Position numbers and translations under genes: made by a program
Notes under the pieces: generated by a model
The model's database searches: none
What the model saw: the letters and a program-made list of their open reading frames with translations, nothing else
Told to the model about the DNA's origin: nothing
Assembly (NCBI GenBank): GCA_964560875.1
Contig: CAZLMW010000142.1
Coordinates: 1-19,322, forward strand
Source: CAZLMW01 sp964560875
Lineage (GTDB): Bacteria; Myxococcota_A; UBA9042
Direction of reading: 5' to 3'
DNA length: 19,322 nt
Shown: positions 16,192 through 19,322 of the stretch, piece by piece
How the letters are laid out: each line of letters starts with the position of its first letter
Numbering within the stretch: position 1 is the stretch's first letter

Positions 16192-16325
16192 ATCATAGTC
16201 AGCGGCCGTCTCCGGGACAAGGTCGGGGGCCGCGTCCGAGCGTCTACTTCAACTTCAGCCCGCACTTATCGGCCGGCCGGCGGGCGGCCCTTGACGAAAA
16301 CACCATTGACTGCGAGCGTTTGACA

Positions 16326-16751
16326 ATGCGGCTCACGATCGGGCAACTGGCGAGCGTCGCGGGTGTGCCGACGTCGACGATTCGCTACTACGAGCGCCAA
16401 GGAGTGCTCCGGCCTGTCGCGCGGGGCCGGCATCAGTACCGCTACTACGACGATACCTCGGTCGAGCGCCTTGGGCTCATCCGCGCAGCCCAGCGCTCGG
16501 GCTTTACGCTCGACGACATCAAGGTGCTGTTGAAGATGTTGCGCGGCAAGCAGCGCGACTGCGGCCAGTTTACCGAGCTTGCCGACAGGCGTTTGGCCGA
16601 AGTCGAGCAGGTGTTGGCCGATGTGACACGCGTGCGAGATGCTCTCGCCGACGCACTTCAGACGTGCGTGCGAGAGCCTGCCTGCCAAATGTCCTGCCTG
16701 GTCCTTGAGGAATTTGAGGCAGAGGCAAGCGCTGCGCGCGAGCCGACGTGA
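16326..16751 (+). CDS. MerR-family regulator with MerR-like cysteine pattern
   Basis: This 141-residue protein starts at an ATG that gives the canonical N-terminus. The winged helix-turn-helix is at 1-70 (T-I-G-Q-L-A, T-I-R-Y-Y-E-R-Q-G-V-L-R-P, R-Y-Y, F-T-L-D-D-I), followed by a long dimerisation helix. Cys79 and Cys114 are 35 residues apart, the same spacing as Cys82 and Cys117 of the mercury sensor MerR, and Cys124 (with Cys120 near it) stands close to where MerR has Cys126. The spacing after the second Cys is 10 rather than 9, so the metal or thiol sensed is uncertain. The gene lies 129 bases before the rhodanese gene, and that gap holds a MerR-style dyad promoter. The frame is open upstream of 16326, but those residues do not match the family. 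Confidence 0.9.
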   Translation: MRLTIGQLASVAGVPTSTIRYYERQGVLRPVARGRHQYRYYDDTSVERLGLIRAAQRSGFTLDDIKVLLKMLRGKQRDCGQFTELADRRLAEVEQVLADVTRVRDALADALQTCVREPACQMSCLVLEEFEAEASAAREPT

Positions 16752-16793
16752 TCAAGCCGGTGTAGGCGCTCCGCTGAGCGTTGCGACGCGCGC

Positions 16794-16825
16794 TTGCACC
16801 TTGTACCCGGGTTCAATGCTTTCAT
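16794..16825 (+). promoter_or_regulatory. MerR-type promoter with long spacer and central dyad
   Basis: TTGCAC (16794-16799) and TTTCAT (16820-16825) are weak -35 and -10 boxes separated by 20 bases, longer than the usual 17. Between them lies TTGTACCCGGGTTCAA (16801-16816), a 16-bp palindrome with one mismatched pair, almost centred in the spacer. A 19-20-bp spacer with a central dyad is the hallmark of promoters twisted into activity by MerR-family proteins. The likely regulator is encoded just upstream. Confidence 0.6.
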
Positions 16826-16880
16826 GGGTCTGTCACCGCGAGAACGCGGCGGCGCGCAGATCCGAAAGGAGGAAATCCGG

Positions 16881-17342
16881 ATGCATCGTACATTAACTGT
16901 CTTCACCCTCGTCGCTTGCAGTGCTGCGGTCGGGGGGTGCGAAAAGGAGAACAAGCCCATGGCAGCGCCCGTCGCGCAGGAACGGGAGAACAAGACCGTG
17001 GCAGAGCCCGTCACCCTCGAAGTCGCTCAGGCGGCAGCCCTCATCGCACGAGGTGCCGCCACACCGGTTGACGTCAACGGCAACGGAGTCCGCAAGAAGT
17101 ACGGCACGCTACCGTCCGCCATCCGCTTCAACGGGTCGACGGACGCAGCCTCGCAGCTTCCTGCGAAGAAGGACACCAAGCTCATTTTCTATTGCGCCAA
17201 CTCCCGTTGCATGGCGTCCCATCAGGCAGCGAAGTGGGCGCTGCGAGCCGGTTATACCGACGTGAACGTCATGCCCGCCGGAATCATGGGCTGGACCGAA
17301 GCGGGTCGCGCCACCGAAGCGCTGAAAAGGAGTGACTCATGA
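16881..17342 (+). CDS. Rhodanese-like lipoprotein
   Basis: This 153-residue protein starts at an ATG preceded by AAAGGAGG (16865-16872), 8 bases upstream. The signal peptide ends in a lipobox, A-V-G-G-C (Cys20), so the mature protein is lipid-anchored outside the cytoplasm. A single rhodanese domain covers ~45-147, with P-V-D-V-N-G for the first strand pair, L-I-F-Y-C-A-N-S-R-C-M-A-S for the active-site loop (Cys105 nucleophile, Cys110) and M-P-A-G-I-M-G-W near the end. Rhodaneses transfer sulfane sulfur or act as thiol redox domains. The second loop cysteine, in place of the usual C-R-x-G-x-R, may allow a disulfide (inference). The stop overlaps the next start as ATGA. The upstream MerR-type promoter suggests metal- or thiol-responsive expression. 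Confidence 0.88.
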   Translation: MHRTLTVFTLVACSAAVGGCEKENKPMAAPVAQERENKTVAEPVTLEVAQAAALIARGAATPVDVNGNGVRKKYGTLPSAIRFNGSTDAASQLPAKKDTKLIFYCANSRCMASHQAAKWALRAGYTDVNVMPAGIMGWTEAGRATEALKRSDS

Positions 17343-17773
17343 ACGCGAGACGCATTTCTGTAGGATTTGGCTGCGGAGCGTTGGGGACGGTCGCGATGTC
17401 GATCCCAATGATGCTCGCCACCGGCGCGGGAGTCGCCCCGATGCCCAGGCCGATTCCAGCCGCCATCGTTGCAAGTCTGCTCGGCCCCGGGCTTCCAAAG
17501 CCGCTCCTGATGTTGCTCGCCGTCGGGAGCCATCTGCTGTTCGGCGGCGTCTGGGGAGCGGCACTCACGGTGATGAGCAAGCGCGTGACGGTGCGGAAGG
17601 GCGTCGCGCTGGGAGTGGGTCTTTGGCTCGGCATGCAGCTCATCGTCCTGCCTGCTCTCGGATGGGGCGTTTTCGGTGCCGCCGTCACGCCCAAAATCGC
17701 GCTGGCGACGCTCATCTTGCACCTGATCTACGGCGTTACCACCGGCTACTTCGTGCAAAGATTTGTGCGCTGA
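17339..17773 (+). CDS. Small four-helix inner-membrane protein
   Basis: This 144-residue protein starts at an ATG sharing four bases with the rhodanese stop, and AAGGAG about 7 bases upstream supports the start. Four hydrophobic segments are seen at roughly residues 8-28, 53-78, 90-112 and 118-140. Gly/Pro-rich turns (P-M-P-R-P-I-P) follow the first helix, and an H-x-L-F-G-G-V-W-G motif lies in the second. The layout recalls small DUF6789/DUF1440-type membrane proteins, but I am not confident of the family. No metal-binding Cys or His cluster argues for a known mercury transporter such as MerT. Tight coupling to the rhodanese lipoprotein suggests a shared task at the envelope, for example sulfur-compound or metal handling (inference). 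Confidence 0.75.
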   Translation: MNARRISVGFGCGALGTVAMSIPMMLATGAGVAPMPRPIPAAIVASLLGPGLPKPLLMLLAVGSHLLFGGVWGAALTVMSKRVTVRKGVALGVGLWLGMQLIVLPALGWGVFGAAVTPKIALATLILHLIYGVTTGYFVQRFVR

Positions 17774-17945
17774 GCTGACGGCCAGGTCTGGGGCGTGGTC
17801 GCGTGTCTTCATTTTCGTGTAACGACCCGCAGGCTGCGGCGACGACAGTGCGAGGCGTTGCGCTCCAGCGCCGCTCTCAAACGCCGATAAACCTGTGCGA
17901 CGCGCCATCGACGAGCGCGATCGCCCGCAACGCGGATAGAATGAC
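17774..17945. other. Intergenic region before the P460 lipoprotein gene
   Basis: These 172 bases hold no gene I can support. TAGAAT at 17937-17942 looks like a -10 element but is only 3 bases from the ATG at 17946, closer than in the other two -10/ATG pairs. No clear terminator for the membrane-protein gene is visible. The gap leaves open whether the P460 gene is co-transcribed with the rhodanese pair. Confidence 0.35.
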
Positions 17946-19088
17946 ATGACGAGTCGCAAAGCCTTTCTCGGAGTACTGTGCATCTGCGCCGTGGCGCTGA
18001 GCGCCTGTGGAACCGATGACAACGCCAAATCAACAGGTGGTGACAACGACGCTGGCGTTGGGACCGACACAAGCGCAGCAGGCGCGGACGCTGGCGCTGC
18101 TGATGCTGGCGCGAGCAGTAGCGGCGGCGGCAGCGCGGACGCCGGGAGCGGCAGCGCGGACGCCGGGAGCGGGGCCGCGGACGCTGGTGGCTCCAAGATG
18201 CCGCCGAATACGGCCCCGTCCGCAGAGACCAAGAAGCTGTGGGCGCTGATCACCGACTACGCGAAGTGGACGGAGTTCGACGAGACCAAGAAGATGCCGC
18301 AGTCCAAGTCGCACCAGAACATGTTTGTCCACGCTTACTACAACAAGGTGGTGGCGGACTTCATCAAGACCGGCAAGAAGCCGCCGCTTCCCGAGGGTTC
18401 GATCCTCGTCAAGGCAAACTTCAAGACAAAGGACGCCCCGAAGCCGGCGGCGCTGACGGTGATGCACAAGCTGAAGAGCGGCAAGTGGTACTGGCTCAAG
18501 GCGATGGGTAACGGAAACGTCTTCCTCGGCCCTGACGGCAAGACTCCGGCGGAGGGCACGACCGTCAAGACATGCATCGGCTGTCACACCAACATGGCGC
18601 CGAGCGGCAACGACCTGGTAGCGACGCACGTGTTCGGCGCGATGCCGCCGAATACGGCCCCGTCCGCAGAGACCAAGAAGCTGTGGGCGCTGATCACCGA
18701 CTACGCGAAGTGGACGGAGTTCGACGAGACCAAGAAGATGCCGCAGTCCAAGTCGCACCAGAACATGTTTGTCCACGCTTACTACAACAAGGTGGTGGCG
18801 GACTTCATCAAGACCGGCAAGAAGCCGCCGCTTCCCGAGGGTTCGATCCTCGTCAAGGCAAACTTCAAGACAAAGGACGCCCCGAAGCCGGCGGCGCTGA
18901 CGGTGATGCACAAGCTGAAGAGCGGCAAGTGGTACTGGCTCAAGGCGATGGGTAACGGAAACGTCTTCCTCGGCCCTGACGGCAAGACTCCGGCGGAGGG
19001 CACGACCGTCAAGACATGCATCGGCTGTCACACCAACATGGCGCCGAGCGGCAACGACCTGGTAGCGACGCACGTGTTCGGCAAATAG
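17946..19088 (+). CDS. Lipoprotein with two identical cytochrome P460-like haem domains
   Basis: This 380-residue protein has a signal peptide ending L-S-A-C (Cys21), an ideal lipobox, then an Ala/Gly/Ser/Asp linker to ~84 that contains a 7-residue repeat. Two consecutive 148-residue units follow with the same amino-acid sequence. Each has the cytochrome P460 layout: K-L-W-A-L-I, F-V-H-A-Y-Y-N, L-P-E-G-S-I-L-V-K, A-L-T-V-M, W-Y-W-L-K and a single c-type haem motif C-I-G-C-H (Cys210 and Cys358 begin the motifs). P460 proteins oxidise small nitrogen compounds such as hydroxylamine, or act as peroxidase-like redox proteins, through a haem with a lysine cross-link; which lysine would do this here cannot be told. 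It should bind two haems on the periplasmic side. No strong ribosome-binding site is seen. The duplication looks recent or could be an assembly error. Confidence 0.87.
   Translation: MTSRKAFLGVLCICAVALSACGTDDNAKSTGGDNDAGVGTDTSAAGADAGAADAGASSSGGGSADAGSGSADAGSGAADAGGSKMPPNTAPSAETKKLWALITDYAKWTEFDETKKMPQSKSHQNMFVHAYYNKVVADFIKTGKKPPLPEGSILVKANFKTKDAPKPAALTVMHKLKSGKWYWLKAMGNGNVFLGPDGKTPAEGTTVKTCIGCHTNMAPSGNDLVATHVFGAMPPNTAPSAETKKLWALITDYAKWTEFDETKKMPQSKSHQNMFVHAYYNKVVADFIKTGKKPPLPEGSILVKANFKTKDAPKPAALTVMHKLKSGKWYWLKAMGNGNVFLGPDGKTPAEGTTVKTCIGCHTNMAPSGNDLVATHVFGK
18129..18191 (+). repeat. 21-bp tandem repeat in the P460 lipoprotein linker
   Basis: Two exact 21-bp copies (18129-18149 and 18150-18170) and a third diverged copy (18171-18191) encode G-S-A-D-A-G-S, the same again, and G-A-A-D-A-G-G. 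It is an in-frame, flexible spacer between the lipid anchor and the haem domains. Confidence 0.93.
18197..19082 (+). repeat. 444-bp tandem duplication encoding the P460 domain twice
   Basis: Positions 18197-18638 and 18641-19082 show no difference that I can find by reading; the offset is exactly 444 bases (148 codons). The copies are joined head to tail by two bases, so the frame is kept. Synonymous sites also match, which means a very recent event, active gene conversion, or an artefact of sequencing or assembly. Confidence 0.95.
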
Positions 19089-19264
19089 CGAGCCTTCTTG
19101 CCTTTGCAGGGCGCGCCTTCCTTCGACGGGACGCCCTGGCAGTTGCCGTTGCCGTCGCACTTGTCGCCGCCGGTGCACGGGTTGGCATCGCCACACCAAT
19201 TGCCTGCTTTGGACGGCGTCTCGACGCGCTTATCGAGCTTGGGGTCGCACGTTCCGACGTAGCA
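19089..19264 (-). pseudogene. Remnant of a Cys-rich surface protein
   Basis: On the minus strand, from 19264 leftwards, about 58 residues read as Cys-rich modules of the same kind as in the two giant lipoproteins: C-Y-V-G-T-C-D-P-K-L, then W-C-G-D-A-N-P-C-T-G-G-D-K-C, G-N-C-Q-G and G-A-P-C-K-G-K-K. An in-frame TAG stands directly before the first Cys (19265-19267). To the left the frame runs into the antisense of the P460 gene and stops near 19022. There is no start codon, signal peptide or ribosome-binding site. It is therefore a broken piece of a third Cys-rich gene. Confidence 0.7.
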
Positions 19265-19298
19265 CTAGATGTGCCGGGCGAGAATCGCGATCCGCTTT

Positions 19299-19322
19299 CC
19301 CGCTCCCGCTCCCGCTCCCGCT
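19299..19322. repeat. CCCGCT hexamer tandem repeat at the right edge
   Basis: Four perfect copies of CCCGCT run to the last base of the window, so the true length is unknown. The array lies outside any gene I can support, next to the Cys-rich remnant. Confidence 0.9.

Noticed and set aside
16188..16325. N-terminal extension of the MerR protein
   Set aside because: The frame is open, but the residues do not match the family; the standard MerR N-terminus begins exactly at the ATG at 16326.
16767..16780. Terminator after the MerR gene
   Set aside because: A 5-bp stem (CGCTC / GAGCG) exists, but there is no T-run and the stem is too weak to call.
16881..17773. A classical mercury-resistance operon
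   Set aside because: The regulator's cysteines and promoter geometry fit, but no mercuric reductase, MerT or MerP sequence is present.
18030..19199. 389-residue minus-strand frame opposite the P460 duplication
   Set aside because: It carries the same exact repeat only because it is antisense to it; its content is Arg/Leu-rich with no recognisable motif, whereas the plus strand has a lipobox and C-x-x-C-H motifs.

Overview
The window is about 19.3 kb of high-GC DNA. It most resembles a myxobacterium or a relative (Myxococcota in the broad sense). The evidence is two very large cysteine-rich lipoproteins built from C-D-D-G-x-x-C-T modules, Asp-Ala-Gly-rich linkers after lipobox cysteines, and a C-terminal tail of the MYXO-CTERM type (Cys, hydrophobic segment, Arg cluster). 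The species cannot be named from this sequence. No rRNA, tRNA, CRISPR array or intact insertion sequence was seen.

Layout, left to right. Positions 1-7679 hold a plus-strand set: a small lipoprotein (300-899), a hypothetical charged protein with an in-frame 9-bp repeat (977-1774), and a 1972-residue modular surface lipoprotein (1761-7679). The last combines a Cys-rich stalk, a probable six-bladed propeller, a TSP3-like segment and three LamG-like domains. Positions 7692-14827 hold a minus-strand, operon-like set read from right to left: a 1293-residue Cys-rich lipoprotein ending in a six-blade NHL propeller, an SGNH/sialate-O-acetylesterase-type surface esterase with a MYXO-CTERM tail, and an LLM-class flavin (probably F420) oxidoreductase whose start overlaps the esterase stop. 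The two giant lipoproteins share a roughly 98-residue Cys-rich supermodule (one copy in the first, six in the second) and a stalk-plus-propeller plan. They are therefore probably related surface proteins.

Positions 14880-15508 look like a mosaic of gene fragments, including an internal piece of a di-iron ferritin-like oxygenase. Next comes a minus-strand VapBC-like toxin-antitoxin pair (15509-16173) with a palindrome over the antitoxin start.

Positions 16326-19088 hold a plus-strand cassette: a MerR regulator with a MerR-like cysteine pattern, a rhodanese lipoprotein preceded by a MerR-style dyad promoter, a small four-helix membrane protein overlapping the rhodanese gene by 4 bases, and a lipoprotein with two identical cytochrome P460-like domains. 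Inference: a thiol-, metal- or sulfur-responsive envelope redox module. The two P460 domains come from a 444-bp tandem duplication with no visible difference between copies. The gene abuts a minus-strand remnant of another Cys-rich protein and a hexamer repeat that runs to the window edge.
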